From Nitrospirales bacterium (GTDB lineage: Bacteria > Nitrospirota > Nitrospiria > Nitrospirales > UBA8639): a stretch of DNA of 64,000 bases. The position numbers were made by a program, and so were the translations under genes. Below, one piece after another: positions 17,333 to 26,850 of this stretch. Under the pieces are notes generated by a model. It was not told where the DNA came from and searched no databases. It saw only the letters and a program-made list of their open reading frames with translations. The DNA lies in NCBI GenBank assembly GCA_029261355.1, contig JAJDBM010000058.1, forward strand, positions 124,001-188,000. Reading direction: 5' to 3'. The number at the start of each line of letters is the position of its first letter. Position 1 is the stretch's first letter.

Positions 17333-19180
17333 ATGCCCCCACTTCGATCGAAGACCTCGACCCAAGGCCGTAATATGGCTGGTGCTAGAGCGCTCTGGCG
17401 CGCCACCGGAATGAAAGATGGTGATTTTGGAAAACCGATCATTGCCATCGCCAATTCGTTTACCCAGTTCGTGCCTGGGCACGTGCATTTGCATGACCTT
17501 GGGCAACTCGTTGCGCGCGAAATTGAAAAAGTCGGGGCGGTGGCCAAAGAGTTCAATACGATTGCGGTTGATGATGGGATTGCCATGGGCCATGATGGGA
17601 TGTTGTATAGCTTGCCATCCAGGGACATCATCTCGGATTCTGTTGAATATATGGTTAATGCACATTGTGCTGATGCCATCGTCTGTATTTCAAATTGCGA
17701 TAAGATTACCCCAGGAATGCTCAATGCGACATTGCGGTTAAATATTCCAACCATCTTTGTGTCCGGTGGTCCGATGGAAGCGGGACGAACTAAGTTGGCT
17801 GAGCATGGTACGAATCTTATTCATGCGATCGTGAAGGCTGCGGATGAAAAACTGTCAGATAGTGAGGTTGAGGAATACGAACGTTCTGCTTGTCCAACCT
17901 GTGGTTCTTGTTCCGGAATGTTTACGGCGAATTCTATGAATTGTCTGACGGAAGTTCTTGGGCTGGCATTACCCGGTAATGGTTCATTACTGGCCACACA
18001 TGCTGATAGAAAAGAATTATTTTTGGAAGCCGGTCGACAGATCGTGGCACTCACAAAGCGGTATTATGAGAAAGATGATGAGTCAGTCCTTCCGCGAAGC
18101 ATTGCGTCCTATGATGCCTTCGCAAATGCGATGAGCATGGATATCGCCATGGGAGGTTCCACCAACACTATTCTCCATTTGTTAGCAGCGGCTCAGGAGG
18201 CCGAGGTTGATTTCACATTAAAGGATATCGATCAGTTGTCCCGAAAAGTTCCGAACCTCTGCAAAGCTGCACCAGCTATCGACAAGTATCATATGGAAGA
18301 TGTGCATCGTGCTGGAGGCATGATGGGCATTCTTGGCGAGCTGAATCGTGGCGGCTTGCTCAATACTAAAGTGCAGAGTATTCATGGCACGTCCTTAGAA
18401 GACACGTTGAATCAGTGGGATATTGTGGGTACGACAAGTGAGTCAGTGAGGACGTTCTTTCGAGCAGGGCCAGCAGGTATTCCCACACAAACCGCGTTTA
18501 GCCAGGACACGCGCTATGAGACCTTGGATCTAGACCGTCATACAGGGTGCATTAGAGATATTGAACATGCCTACAGCCAGCAAGGAGGGCTAGCTGTCCT
18601 CTATGGCAATATTGCCGAAAATGGCTGCATTGTAAAAACAGCGGGTGTTGATGAAAAAAACTGGATGTTTTCTGGGCCAGCTCGTGTGTTTGAATCACAG
18701 GATTCAGCTGTTGAGGCTATTTTAAATAGTCAGATTCATGCAGGTGATGTGGTGGTCATTCGGTATGAAGGTCCCAAGGGCGGGCCGGGTATGCAAGAAA
18801 TGTTGTATCCCACCAGTTATCTCAAATCAAAAGGATTAGGTGCGGCTTGTGCTCTTTTTACTGATGGTCGTTTCTCCGGTGGTACGTCTGGACTTTCCAT
18901 TGGTCATGCCTCTCCCGAAGCAGCGGAAGGTGGTGCCATTGGTCTCGTGGAAGAAGGAGATGAGATCCAGATCGATATTCCCAATCGGAAGATTCATCTC
19001 AATGTTTCCACTGATGCCTTGGCGAAGCGTCGAAGCCAAATGGACGCCAAAGGTCAGGATGCCTGGATACCAACAGAGGTACGAACTCGGGTGGTATCCT
19101 CTGCATTGAGAGCGTATGCGGCCTTAACCACCAGTGCAGATAAAGGGGCAATTCGTAACGTCGATCAGCTAAAGAAGTAG
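17333..19180 (+). CDS. ilvD: Dihydroxy-acid dehydratase
   Basis: This enzyme makes the 2-keto acids that lead to valine, isoleucine and (via 2-ketoisovalerate) leucine and pantothenate. The 615 residues match E. coli IlvD (616). The iron-sulfur ligands are visible: Cys122 in [10 protein letters not shown] and the Cys187/190/193 cluster in [11 protein letters not shown]. The C-terminal [26 protein letters not shown] signature is complete. ATG 17333 follows AGGAG. It is not linked to other branched-chain genes here, and a long upstream region may hold its control elements. Sugar-acid dehydratases of the same family are the alternative, but length and motifs favour IlvD. Confidence 0.95.
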   Translation: MPPLRSKTSTQGRNMAGARALWRATGMKDGDFGKPIIAIANSFTQFVPGHVHLHDLGQLVAREIEKVGAVAKEFNTIAVDDGIAMGHDGMLYSLPSRDIISDSVEYMVNAHCADAIVCISNCDKITPGMLNATLRLNIPTIFVSGGPMEAGRTKLAEHGTNLIHAIVKAADEKLSDSEVEEYERSACPTCGSCSGMFTANSMNCLTEVLGLALPGNGSLLATHADRKELFLEAGRQIVALTKRYYEKDDESVLPRSIASYDAFANAMSMDIAMGGSTNTILHLLAAAQEAEVDFTLKDIDQLSRKVPNLCKAAPAIDKYHMEDVHRAGGMMGILGELNRGGLLNTKVQSIHGTSLEDTLNQWDIVGTTSESVRTFFRAGPAGIPTQTAFSQDTRYETLDLDRHTGCIRDIEHAYSQQGGLAVLYGNIAENGCIVKTAGVDEKNWMFSGPARVFESQDSAVEAILNSQIHAGDVVVIRYEGPKGGPGMQEMLYPTSYLKSKGLGAACALFTDGRFSGGTSGLSIGHASPEAAEGGAIGLVEEGDEIQIDIPNRKIHLNVSTDALAKRRSQMDAKGQDAWIPTEVRTRVVSSALRAYAALTTSADKGAIRNVDQLKK

Positions 19181-19285
19181 TTTTTTGCACGTGGTCTCGT
19201 TTTGCGTTGGTCGTCATTTTCAATAATCTGCCGATGTTCTCAACCCTTAGGTGGTCATCAATGCCAATTTGAAAGGAGAAGGGAT

Positions 19286-19750
19286 ATGTCTGTCAAACCC
19301 ATCCCTGATGGTTATCATAGCGTCACCCCGTACCTGAGCATTAAAGGTGCTGCTGAAGCCATAGCGTTTTATAAACGAGCGTTTGATGCTGTCGAGATGT
19401 TTCGTTTGGCCATGCCTAGCGGGGGAATTGGGCATGCAGAAATAAAGATTGGTAATTCACCTATCATGGTGGCTGATCCATGTGAAGAAGGGGGATTTCG
19501 TCATCCGAGGTCATTGGGCGGTTCGTCTGTTGGTCTTTATGTTTATGTCGAAGATGTGGATGCTCTCTTTGCCCAGGCGGTGGATGCAGGTGCAACGGTG
19601 GTGAAGGCCGTGGAAGATCAATTTTATGGTGACCGCAATGGTATCTTAGAGGATCCATTTGGACATGTGTGGTTTCTCGGCACTCATATAGAAGATCTTT
19701 CACCAGAGGAAATCAATACACGAGCAGAAGCATTTTTCAAGGAAGCTTGA
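19286..19750 (+). CDS. VOC-family (glyoxalase/PhnB-like) protein
   Basis: The 154-residue protein shows the PhnB-type VOC pattern: VTPYLSIKGAAEAIAFYKRAFDAVE, then GIGHAEIKIGNSPIMVAD, then YVYVEDVDALFAQAVDAGA and YGDRNGILEDPFGHVWFLGTH. VOC proteins are metal-dependent dimers or pseudo-dimers with varied chemistry (glyoxalases, resistance proteins, dioxygenases), so the reaction cannot be given. ATG 19286 with AAAGGAGAAGG upstream is clear; the longer frame from 19202 is not used. It lies about 100 bases after ilvD on the same strand and may be read through from it. Confidence 0.85.
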   Translation: MSVKPIPDGYHSVTPYLSIKGAAEAIAFYKRAFDAVEMFRLAMPSGGIGHAEIKIGNSPIMVADPCEEGGFRHPRSLGGSSVGLYVYVEDVDALFAQAVDAGATVVKAVEDQFYGDRNGILEDPFGHVWFLGTHIEDLSPEEINTRAEAFFKEA

Positions 19751-19898
19751 GTAACATTTAACGGGATAAGTGTCACTCACTGTATCATTGAATATGCAGT
19801 GGCAATGACATGGGAAAACAGAAGACAGTAGTATTCACTACATTTACGGATGGCCTATCTGCGAAGTGTCTCACATAAGTGATTTTGGTTTGGACAAC

Positions 19899-20384
19899 AT
19901 GAGTCGAGTCGAAATTCATCCTATCACCCCACCTCATTACCATCAGTTGTCCGTGATGGTTGGGGAGCTGTTGTCAGAGATCATGGAGACCATACAAGAA
20001 AGGGTGTTTAATTATGATCAGAGAGAAACAGAGAACAGGGCCAAGGCATTAGTCGAGCAGGGGAAGTATTGGGTGTTTCTTGCTGAAGAAAAAGAATCTG
20101 CATCGATTATTGGGTTTGTTTCTGTGTATGAGAGTTATGCCCTGTATTCGGAAGGATCCTATGGAACGATACCAGAGTTGTATGTTCGTCCCAAGTGGCG
20201 GTCCCAAAACATTGGTAAACGTCTTCTGACGAAGGCCACGGATTTTGGGAAAATAAAAGAATGGCGAAGGCTAGAAGTCACTACACCTCCGCTACCCCAA
20301 TTTGAGCGAACGTTGACATTTTATCAAGCCAACGGATTTGAAGTATCGGGTGGGCGAAAATTGAAAATCCCTCTCTGTCTCTAG
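19899..20384 (+). CDS. GNAT-family N-acetyltransferase
   Basis: The 161-residue protein has the GNAT core: strand IIGFVSVYESYALY, then IPELYVRPKWRSQNIGKRLLTKATDFGK (the V-x-x-x-x-R-x-x-x-IG-x-x-L acetyl-CoA-binding motif), then LEVTTPPLP and ERTLTFYQANGFE. It would transfer an acetyl group from acetyl-CoA to an unknown amine. A GTG at 19866 gives a longer form; ATG 19899 starts right at the domain, but no good SD supports either. It stands between the VOC gene and a hydrolase gene, all rightward. Confidence 0.8.
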   Translation: MSRVEIHPITPPHYHQLSVMVGELLSEIMETIQERVFNYDQRETENRAKALVEQGKYWVFLAEEKESASIIGFVSVYESYALYSEGSYGTIPELYVRPKWRSQNIGKRLLTKATDFGKIKEWRRLEVTTPPLPQFERTLTFYQANGFEVSGGRKLKIPLCL

Positions 20385-20527
20385 GAATATTATCAAAAGC
20401 GATGGACCTTCAATTGCGCAGTTCAGAACTTCCATTGTTTCTCCTACTCTTCATCCTCTCGGATCTTTCTATACAATATTGTTAGCCTGCAACGGATGTT
20501 ACGGTAACATTTCCCAACTACATTCAC

Positions 20528-21682
20528 GTGAATTCAAAGCCGAACAGATTTGAGACGTATTCTAAAATAGTACTAATCTTGTTCGTTTTTGTTGTTGTTT
20601 TGGTGTCAGACTTTGCTCTCACTGGCCTGTATCACATACAAAAGTATGGGACGATTCATAAATTTTCCGATCGAAGAGCGTTGCGCGTAGCCTCGCCAAT
20701 TTTCCACCATACGTTACAACCCAATGGACAACAAACGGAACAGAAATGGGGACATCTCTCCAGTTCGTTGTACACCAATTCATTAGGGTTTAAAGATCAA
20801 GGTATACGAAATATTCCTTTCGCATCCTCTTCTTATCGATTTCTGTTTATTGGTGATTCGTTTACCGAAGGGGTGGGATATCCATACGAAAAAACTTTTG
20901 TGGGACTTATTGATTCGACTCTCGAGGAAAGCCATATCGATGTTCTCAATGCCGCGGTCTCTTCCTATTCACCAATTATTTATTTCAAGAAAGTAGAATA
21001 TTTACTAGAGACCGTGGGTTTGGACTTTGATCACCTCATCGTGTTTCTTGATATTTCGGATATTGAGGATGAAGTCAAACGCTATGACCTTCAGGATGGA
21101 CGTGTCGTGGGGCTGATGAGTCAGAGTTCAAAGGTGAAAGATTTTGTATATGAATATACGGGATTAATGAAAAACCTGTGGACGTTGAGTCGCAATGTAC
21201 AAAAGGTGATGTTTCCAACTCATGAAGATCTCCGTTCTGAAGAAGAACGACGATATGGGATCAATCAGGGAAAAAGCTTATGGACGGTAGATGAGAAAGC
21301 TTTCGATGAGTATGGGAGAGATGGGTTGGAGAAGGCACAACAGCATATGGATCTGCTGTACCAGTTACTTCATCGGCATCAGAAAGAAATGACGATCGCT
21401 GTATATCCCTGGCCAGATCAAATTGTTCGCAATGACCTGGACTCTCGGCAAGTCATATTTTGGCAGGAATGGGCAGATCAACATTCAGTGAGGTTCTTCA
21501 ACTTCTTCCCGTTGTTTATCTCTACTAAGGAAAGTCCTCTGGACGTTCTGAGTCAGAACTTTATTGATGGGGACGTGCATTGGAATAAAAAGGGACATAA
21601 GATCATCGCGAAAGAGTTACTCAAGAAAATGCGAGCAACTTTTCCGAGTATTCTGAATAGGGAAATTAGATTATCAGAATAG
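20528..21682 (+). CDS. Membrane-anchored SGNH/GDSL hydrolase
   Basis: An N-terminal membrane helix (VLILFVFVVVLVSDFAL, residues 15-31) is followed by a periplasmic SGNH domain. Block I is FIGDSFTEGVGY with the nucleophile Ser111, and block V is DGDVHWNKKGH with Asp349 and His351. YTNSLGFKD before block I is typical of SGNH proteins in cell-surface glycan loci. Such enzymes deacetylate or acylate polysaccharides. The start is a GTG (20528) without a strong SD. It stands alone and converges on the FAH-family gene. No glycan genes are adjacent, so the substrate is open. Confidence 0.8.
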   Translation: MNSKPNRFETYSKIVLILFVFVVVLVSDFALTGLYHIQKYGTIHKFSDRRALRVASPIFHHTLQPNGQQTEQKWGHLSSSLYTNSLGFKDQGIRNIPFASSSYRFLFIGDSFTEGVGYPYEKTFVGLIDSTLEESHIDVLNAAVSSYSPIIYFKKVEYLLETVGLDFDHLIVFLDISDIEDEVKRYDLQDGRVVGLMSQSSKVKDFVYEYTGLMKNLWTLSRNVQKVMFPTHEDLRSEEERRYGINQGKSLWTVDEKAFDEYGRDGLEKAQQHMDLLYQLLHRHQKEMTIAVYPWPDQIVRNDLDSRQVIFWQEWADQHSVRFFNFFPLFISTKESPLDVLSQNFIDGDVHWNKKGHKIIAKELLKKMRATFPSILNREIRLSE

Positions 21683-21709
21683 AACTTCAAAATATTCCTC
21701 TATTTCCTC

Positions 21710-22510
21710 TTACTTTTCCTCTACGACCGGATTCGTCAGCTTGCCTATTTTTTCGATTTCAATCGTGACTTGGTCTCCGGCTTTAAGAAAGACCGGGGGA
21801 GTCCTTGTAAATCCGACCCCGGAAGGCGTACCCGTCAAGATGACGGTGCCAGGGAGCAGCGTCGTGCCTTGGCTTAAGAAGCTAATCAATGTTGGGATAT
21901 CAAAAATCATATCGGATGTGTGTGAATCCTGCATCCTTTCGTCATTCAGCATGGTTGAGATTCTGAGATTGTTTGGACTAGGAATCTTGTCCTTGGTCAC
22001 GATGTATGGACCAAGTGGGCAAAATGTATCGAAGGATTTCCCTCGGCACCATTGTTTCCCACCACCGTTTTTTTGCCATCGACGCGCACTGACATCATTT
22101 GCGCATGTGTAGCCCAACACGTAATCCAGTGCTTCCTGTTGAGAGACATTTTTGGCTGCTTTTCCAATAATGACAGCCAACTCAGATTCATAATCCACTT
22201 CGTCTGTTGCCACACGAGGAATGACGATCGGATCGTGATGGGCATTCAGCGTATTAGATGCTTTGATAAACAGGACAGGATGTTCTGGAAGTTTCGCTCC
22301 TGTTTCTTCGGCATGGGCTCTGTAGTTTAGGCCAATGCAAAGTATGGTCGGAGGAAGAAGAGGGGCTAACAGTTTTCCAATTATCGCGGTTTGGTCTGTG
22401 ACCTGGAAATTCTCTAGAATGTCACCGTTGATCAATCGAGCCGTCTGATCGTCTATTCGTTCGCCGTAGCAGATTTGTCCAGCAGGTTCTCGAAATCTAA
22501 TAATGTTCAT
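21710..22510 (-). CDS. Fumarylacetoacetate hydrolase family protein
   Basis: The 266-residue protein has the FAH fold: a short N-terminal part with CIGLNYRAHAEE, then the metal-binding core VDYESELAVIIGK, GYTCANDVSARRWQ, CRGKSFDTFCPLGP and ILTGTPSGVGF. Family members hydrate, hydrolyse or decarboxylate 2-oxo-acids (2-hydroxyhepta-2,4-diene-1,7-dioate isomerase, acylpyruvase), so the exact substrate cannot be assigned. It is divergent from the DUF169 gene across about 195 bases and may share control with it. It converges on the SGNH gene with a gap of only 27 bases. Confidence 0.88.
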   Translation of the reverse strand: MNIIRFREPAGQICYGERIDDQTARLINGDILENFQVTDQTAIIGKLLAPLLPPTILCIGLNYRAHAEETGAKLPEHPVLFIKASNTLNAHHDPIVIPRVATDEVDYESELAVIIGKAAKNVSQQEALDYVLGYTCANDVSARRWQKNGGGKQWCRGKSFDTFCPLGPYIVTKDKIPSPNNLRISTMLNDERMQDSHTSDMIFDIPTLISFLSQGTTLLPGTVILTGTPSGVGFTRTPPVFLKAGDQVTIEIEKIGKLTNPVVEEK

Positions 22511-22704
22511 GACCGAGTGTCCCTTTACTAATAGAGGGGGGTATAGAAACCGCAGTTTACGCCTTCACAATTGTGAAAGAAATAGGTTGAGGAAATAAGT
22601 TAATAGGCTTTCTCCTTCTAGGTTTATTCCCGATTGATAGTACGGCATGGTAGACTGCTACATCATGCTAAGAAATCATATGCATTATCTCTGGAGGAAA
22701 ACTC

Positions 22705-23433
22705 GTGGTCACGATTAAATGGGAAGAATTAGCCAATCGATTGAAGCAAACTTTGGGGCTCTCACATACCCCTATAGCCATCACATTTTCTCAGGAAGCC
22801 CCAGTAGGTGTGCCGATCCATGATGGAATGGTGCCTGATCCAAGTGCGGATGGACGTACTGGAAAAGTGACGGCCGGTTGTGTGTTCTGGATTCATTCTG
22901 AAGATCGTACTTTCACAACTAAAGCAGACGATCATTTTAATTGTAGCGTGGGGAGTGTGACCCATGGTCTCAAGTCGCTTGGTGATGTCATGCAGAACGA
23001 AGATGTTCAAGGTCTCTTGGAGAGTAAGTGGGTGACATCTGAAGAAGCCATGCAACTACCAGTCGTTAAGACCCAGTATAAGTATATCACCTATGGTCCT
23101 GTTTCTCAGACAAGTATTGATCCAGATGTCATTCTTCTTCGTCTGAGTGCTTTTCAGGGTATGGTGTTGCACGATGCCTTTGGCGATATGGAGATTGTGG
23201 GCAAGCCTCAATGTCATATTATTCCTCTTGCCAAAGAGGAAAACCAAATTGCCTTGAGCACAGGTTGTACGCTGAGCCGTATTCGCACGGGCATGTCTCC
23301 TACTGAAATGACCTGTACGATTCCTGCTAATCGATTGGCCGAGGTTGTTGAAAAATTAGAGGCCCGGCGTGAAGCGAATGCTTCTGTCGCAAGTTATGCC
23401 AATGCGGATGCTCGTCGATTCCACAAACAGTAA
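22705..23433 (+). CDS. DUF169 family protein
   Basis: The 242-residue protein fits DUF169: ANRLKQTLGLSHTPIAITF at the start, the Cys-bearing block VTAGCVFWIH, DHFNCSVGSVTHGL, and ALSTGCTLSRIRTGM near the end. Three conserved-looking Cys could bind metal or cofactor. DUF169 has no known activity; members occur in anaerobes, methanogens and many environmental bacteria. It starts with GTG after GGAGGAAAA. The radical SAM gene begins 32 bases after its stop and the ATP-grasp gene follows, which suggests one pathway. Confidence 0.85.
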   Translation: MVTIKWEELANRLKQTLGLSHTPIAITFSQEAPVGVPIHDGMVPDPSADGRTGKVTAGCVFWIHSEDRTFTTKADDHFNCSVGSVTHGLKSLGDVMQNEDVQGLLESKWVTSEEAMQLPVVKTQYKYITYGPVSQTSIDPDVILLRLSAFQGMVLHDAFGDMEIVGKPQCHIIPLAKEENQIALSTGCTLSRIRTGMSPTEMTCTIPANRLAEVVEKLEARREANASVASYANADARRFHKQ

Positions 23434-23464
23434 TCATATTAAGGTTTATCGAGAACAACCAAGC

Positions 23465-25060
23465 ATGATAACGCATACTTCTTCAGCATTGAACCAGCGC
23501 GATACGCCTCTTAAACGACCTGGGGCTATCCTGCTTATTTCTTGTTATGAACTGGGGCATCAGCCCATTGGACTAGCTCAACCAGTTGGATTTCTTGACC
23601 AACAGGGGTATGCCCCGCTTACTCTAGATTTATCGGTGGAAGATTTTAATTCTAAACTTGTGGAGCAGGCATGCGTGGTCGGTATTTCCGTTCCCATGCA
23701 CACGGCACTCTCGTTAGGGTGCCAAGTAGCTGAGCGTATTCGTCAAGTCAATCCCAGCGCTCATATCTGTTTTTATGGACTTTATGTTTCACTGAACGCG
23801 GAGTACGTATTTGGTCACCTTGCCGACTCAGTGATTGGTGGAGAGTATGAATTGCCTTTGATAAACCTTCTTGACCAATTGGGTCGGTCTCAACGACTTC
23901 CTCAAACTCACAATGACACTGGCACGGTGTTTACGACACAAGTTGAAGGCGTGAGTTGTGCAGATTCGATTGTCCCTCCTTTCTTGAAACGGATTAATTG
24001 GTCATCTCATGGTTCAACAACCGGTGCGACTGATGGTGGGGGATTTCCTGTTCCCATACGTACACAGCTTTCCCCTCTTTGCGAATATGCTCGCTTAGAA
24101 TATCAGGGCCAGGAACATGTGGTGGGATATGTTGAGGCGAGTCGAGGATGCTTGCATACCTGCTTGCATTGTCCGATCGTTCCTGTTTACCAAGGCAAGT
24201 TTTTCCTGATTCCGGCTCAAGTTGTCTTGGCGGATATTCGACAACAGGTTAAAGCTGGTGCTGTCCATATTACGTTTGGTGATCCAGATTTTTTAAACGG
24301 ACCTGGTCATTCACTGAACATTGTTCGGGTCATGCATGAAGAGTTCCCCGATATCACTTTTGATTTCACCACTAAAATCGAGCATATTCTGAAGCACCGA
24401 TCACTCTTCCGAGAGTTTAGTCAACTGGGGTGCCTGTTCGTGATTTCTGCAGTCGAGTCATTTAGTGAGACCGTGCTTGTTCATTTAGAGAAGGGGCATA
24501 CGCGACAAGACATCTTCATAGCGCACGACATTCTTCAGTCATTCGGAATTACCCTTCGTCCTTCTTTAGTGGCCTTTACTCCATGGACCACTTTAGATGA
24601 CTATGTAGAAATGTTTGCCTTGGTGGAACGCCATGGATTGATCGACTGTATTGATCCTGTTCAATATAGTGTTCGACTCTTAGTCCCTCCAGGCTCGGCA
24701 TTGCTGAACCCTCCTGATTCTCACTCCACACCGATACTCCAGTTTCTCGGTTCACTCAATCAACAAAAATTTCAACATACATGGAATCATCCTGATCCAC
24801 GCATGGACTCGTTACCGCAATCGGTGGCGAAGGTCGTAGAGAGTAGCGCTAAAATGAAAGAAGATCTTGAACATACCTTTTATCGTTTATGGGAATTGGT
24901 ATATGACAGTGCGGGACTTGAATTTTCTTCTTTACACAAAACGGCTTCGATGGATCCTGATCGTGTACGTCCGCCCAGGATGACCGAACCCTGGTTTTGC
25001 TGTTCGGAGCCCACGACGGATCAATTCAAAACTGTTGAGTGTTCCTCCAAGAAGTCATAG
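23465..25060 (+). CDS. B12-binding-type radical SAM protein with CCSEP tail (CUAEP/CCAEP-tail family)
   Basis: The 531-residue protein has an N-terminal B12-binding-like region (AILLISCYELGHQPIGLAQP onward), a radical SAM domain with the cluster motif Cys229-x3-Cys233-x2-Cys236 (RGCLHTCLHCP), and a C-terminal tail WFCCSEPT (Cys512-Cys513). That tail is a variant of the CUAEP/CCAEP ending of a radical SAM family in which some members carry selenocysteine; here both positions are Cys codons (TGC TGT). The cobalamin-binding DxHxxG motif is not evident. ATG 23465 is chosen because the earlier frame overlaps the DUF169 gene and the fold starts after it. The reaction is unknown; the ATP-grasp gene follows. 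Confidence 0.83.
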   Translation: MITHTSSALNQRDTPLKRPGAILLISCYELGHQPIGLAQPVGFLDQQGYAPLTLDLSVEDFNSKLVEQACVVGISVPMHTALSLGCQVAERIRQVNPSAHICFYGLYVSLNAEYVFGHLADSVIGGEYELPLINLLDQLGRSQRLPQTHNDTGTVFTTQVEGVSCADSIVPPFLKRINWSSHGSTTGATDGGGFPVPIRTQLSPLCEYARLEYQGQEHVVGYVEASRGCLHTCLHCPIVPVYQGKFFLIPAQVVLADIRQQVKAGAVHITFGDPDFLNGPGHSLNIVRVMHEEFPDITFDFTTKIEHILKHRSLFREFSQLGCLFVISAVESFSETVLVHLEKGHTRQDIFIAHDILQSFGITLRPSLVAFTPWTTLDDYVEMFALVERHGLIDCIDPVQYSVRLLVPPGSALLNPPDSHSTPILQFLGSLNQQKFQHTWNHPDPRMDSLPQSVAKVVESSAKMKEDLEHTFYRLWELVYDSAGLEFSSLHKTASMDPDRVRPPRMTEPWFCCSEPTTDQFKTVECSSKKS

Positions 25061-25145
25061 GTCATGAGTAACCCATAGCGAGTGGTGTGGTGCTCTCTAT
25101 AACTTCTCTCCATCGCTTTAGGCATAACCCGTAATAGCTTTTCCC

Positions 25146-26417
25146 ATGGCACATCTCCTTCTCCTCCTTCCATCCATGAGCTATCGAGGTGAAGCTTTTC
25201 TGGAAGCCGCTCACAAGGTTGGCGTGTCCCTTACGGTTGCTGGGGATGCTCCACCAGATTTTCTTGAGCCATCACTTGATAGTTTTTTGACCCTTGACCT
25301 CTACAGTCCCAATACCGCGGTTCAGACTGTTCTGGAATTTGACAAAACTTCGCCTATTGATGTGGTTCTGGGGGTAAACGATCACACGGCAATCTTGGCA
25401 TCGACCCTCTCTGTCGCTTTAGGTCTTTCTGCTAATTCCGTAGACTCGGTTCGTGCTGCAAGTAACAAGCAGATGATGCGTAGTCTGTTGCGTAAGGCCG
25501 GACTTCCTTGTCCAAATTTTGTCGTGGTGAAATTTGATGAAAATCCCGCAGATGTTGTTCAACAGGTCACCTTTCCCTGTGTGCTTAAACCTCTCACCCT
25601 CTCAGGTAGTTGTGGGGTGATTCGTGCAGATGATTGGGAGAGTTTTCAAAGTGCTTTTATCCGAATTGGTAATCTCTTGACGGCCATTTCTAGGCCAGAT
25701 CAAGACGTTGCTAGCTGGCAAATCCTTATTGAGGACTTTATCCCAGGAATCGAAGTTGCACTTGAAGGGTTACTTGCAAAGAATGTTTTTCATCCTTTAA
25801 CCCTGTTTGATAAACCTGACCCGCTTAATGGTCCTTATTTTGAAGAAACACTATATGTGACGCCTTCACGTCTTCCGCCAGAAACACAAGAACGAACTAT
25901 TGAGTCTCTGGCAAAGGCCGCCCGTGCCATTGGGCTCAGAGAAGGACCCGTTCATGGGGAGCTACGAATTCATGGTCAAAATATCTGGGTGATTGAGGTG
26001 GCCGCACGAAGTATCGGCGGGAAATGTTCTCGTATGTTGGAGTTTGGGACCGGCAGGTCTTTAGAGGAACTGATTCTGCTTCATGCACTTGGACAAGAAC
26101 TTCCTTCTTTGCATCTTACGAGGCGTGCAGGGGGAGTGATGATGATACCGATCCTTCAAGAAGGTATGTTAGAACGAGTTGACGGTCAAGAAGCTGCACG
26201 ACATGTTCTAGGAGTTGAGGAATTGGACATTACAATGCAATCAGGTGACCACTTGACTCCGTTGCCCGAAGGCAAACGATATCTTGGGTTTATCTTAGCA
26301 AGGGGAGCACGACCGGAAGAGGTAGAGGAAACTCTGCGAGAATCATACCGATGTCTAACCGTTGTGATGAGGTCACAGGGTTCACGTGTTGTTCCTGCAG
26401 GAGTCTTTCGAGTTTAG
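25146..26417 (+). CDS. ATP-grasp ligase, carbamoyl-phosphate-synthase-like
   Basis: The 423-residue protein has an N-terminal pre-ATP-grasp fold (HLLLLLPSMSYRGEAFLEAAH), the ATP-grasp domain with FPCVLKPLTLSGSCGVIRAD (ATP Lys and Gly loop), ILIEDFIPGIEVALEGLL, and the metal block GPVHGELRIHGQNIWVIEVAARSIGG, plus a C-terminal domain. It resembles L-amino-acid ligases and PurK-type enzymes that make an amide or peptide bond through an acyl-phosphate. With the upstream radical SAM and DUF169 genes it may build or tailor an unknown small molecule. The spacing of 85 bases to the radical SAM gene is compatible with co-transcription. Confidence 0.83.
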   Translation: MAHLLLLLPSMSYRGEAFLEAAHKVGVSLTVAGDAPPDFLEPSLDSFLTLDLYSPNTAVQTVLEFDKTSPIDVVLGVNDHTAILASTLSVALGLSANSVDSVRAASNKQMMRSLLRKAGLPCPNFVVVKFDENPADVVQQVTFPCVLKPLTLSGSCGVIRADDWESFQSAFIRIGNLLTAISRPDQDVASWQILIEDFIPGIEVALEGLLAKNVFHPLTLFDKPDPLNGPYFEETLYVTPSRLPPETQERTIESLAKAARAIGLREGPVHGELRIHGQNIWVIEVAARSIGGKCSRMLEFGTGRSLEELILLHALGQELPSLHLTRRAGGVMMIPILQEGMLERVDGQEAARHVLGVEELDITMQSGDHLTPLPEGKRYLGFILARGARPEEVEETLRESYRCLTVVMRSQGSRVVPAGVFRV

Positions 26418-26424
26418 TAGGGTT

Positions 26425-26850
26425 CTAGGCCGGTACGATCTCCTTAGCCGTTGTCTTCATCCAGGCATTCAGGCTGCTGACTTGCTCCGCAACATCAGGA
26501 ATTATTGTTAAGTCATGGACCCATGTACCTTGGACTTCTTCATCGTTTCCTGTGATCTCTTTTTTAATCGTCTCAATTTCTGTGTCAAATCTTGTCACAG
26601 GCTGGGACTCAATCCTCCTCACTCTTCTTTTTCCGAACATGGTTCCATCTGCGCCAAGATCGCACACAAAATGGACCAGGTCTAGCCGACCATCAGGTAG
26701 AGTCTTGGCTACCATACGATAAGTAGTTCCTTGCTTTGAATGCACTATCACTGCCTTATAAAACCGTTCGCCTTTGGATGGATCAACCTCAACGGCAGTT
26801 AAATCTATCGCCGGTGGTGGGGGTGCTGCGTTTGTATCAACTTCTCCCAT
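26425..26850 (-). CDS. Protein of unknown function
   Basis: I do not recognise this 141-residue soluble protein. It starts with a Pro/Ala-rich stretch (NAAPPPPAIDLTAVEVDP), continues with strands (FYKAVIVHSKQGTTYRMVAKTLPDGRLDLVHFVCDLG) and ends in helices. No signal peptide or membrane helix is visible. An AAAGGAG SD precedes the ATG, and the next eight bases contain CTCC, which can pair with that SD to form a small hairpin (AGGAG-TAC-CTCCT). A 14-bp AT palindrome (AATAATTAATTATT, 26874-26887) lies upstream. The gene converges tightly on the ATP-grasp gene (7-base gap). Confidence 0.7.
   Translation of the reverse strand: MGEVDTNAAPPPPAIDLTAVEVDPSKGERFYKAVIVHSKQGTTYRMVAKTLPDGRLDLVHFVCDLGADGTMFGKRRVRRIESQPVTRFDTEIETIKKEITGNDEEVQGTWVHDLTIIPDVAEQVSSLNAWMKTTAKEIVPA

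Noticed and set aside
24998-25003. Selenocysteine at the radical SAM tail
   Set aside because: Both tail codons are TGC and TGT; no TGA is present.
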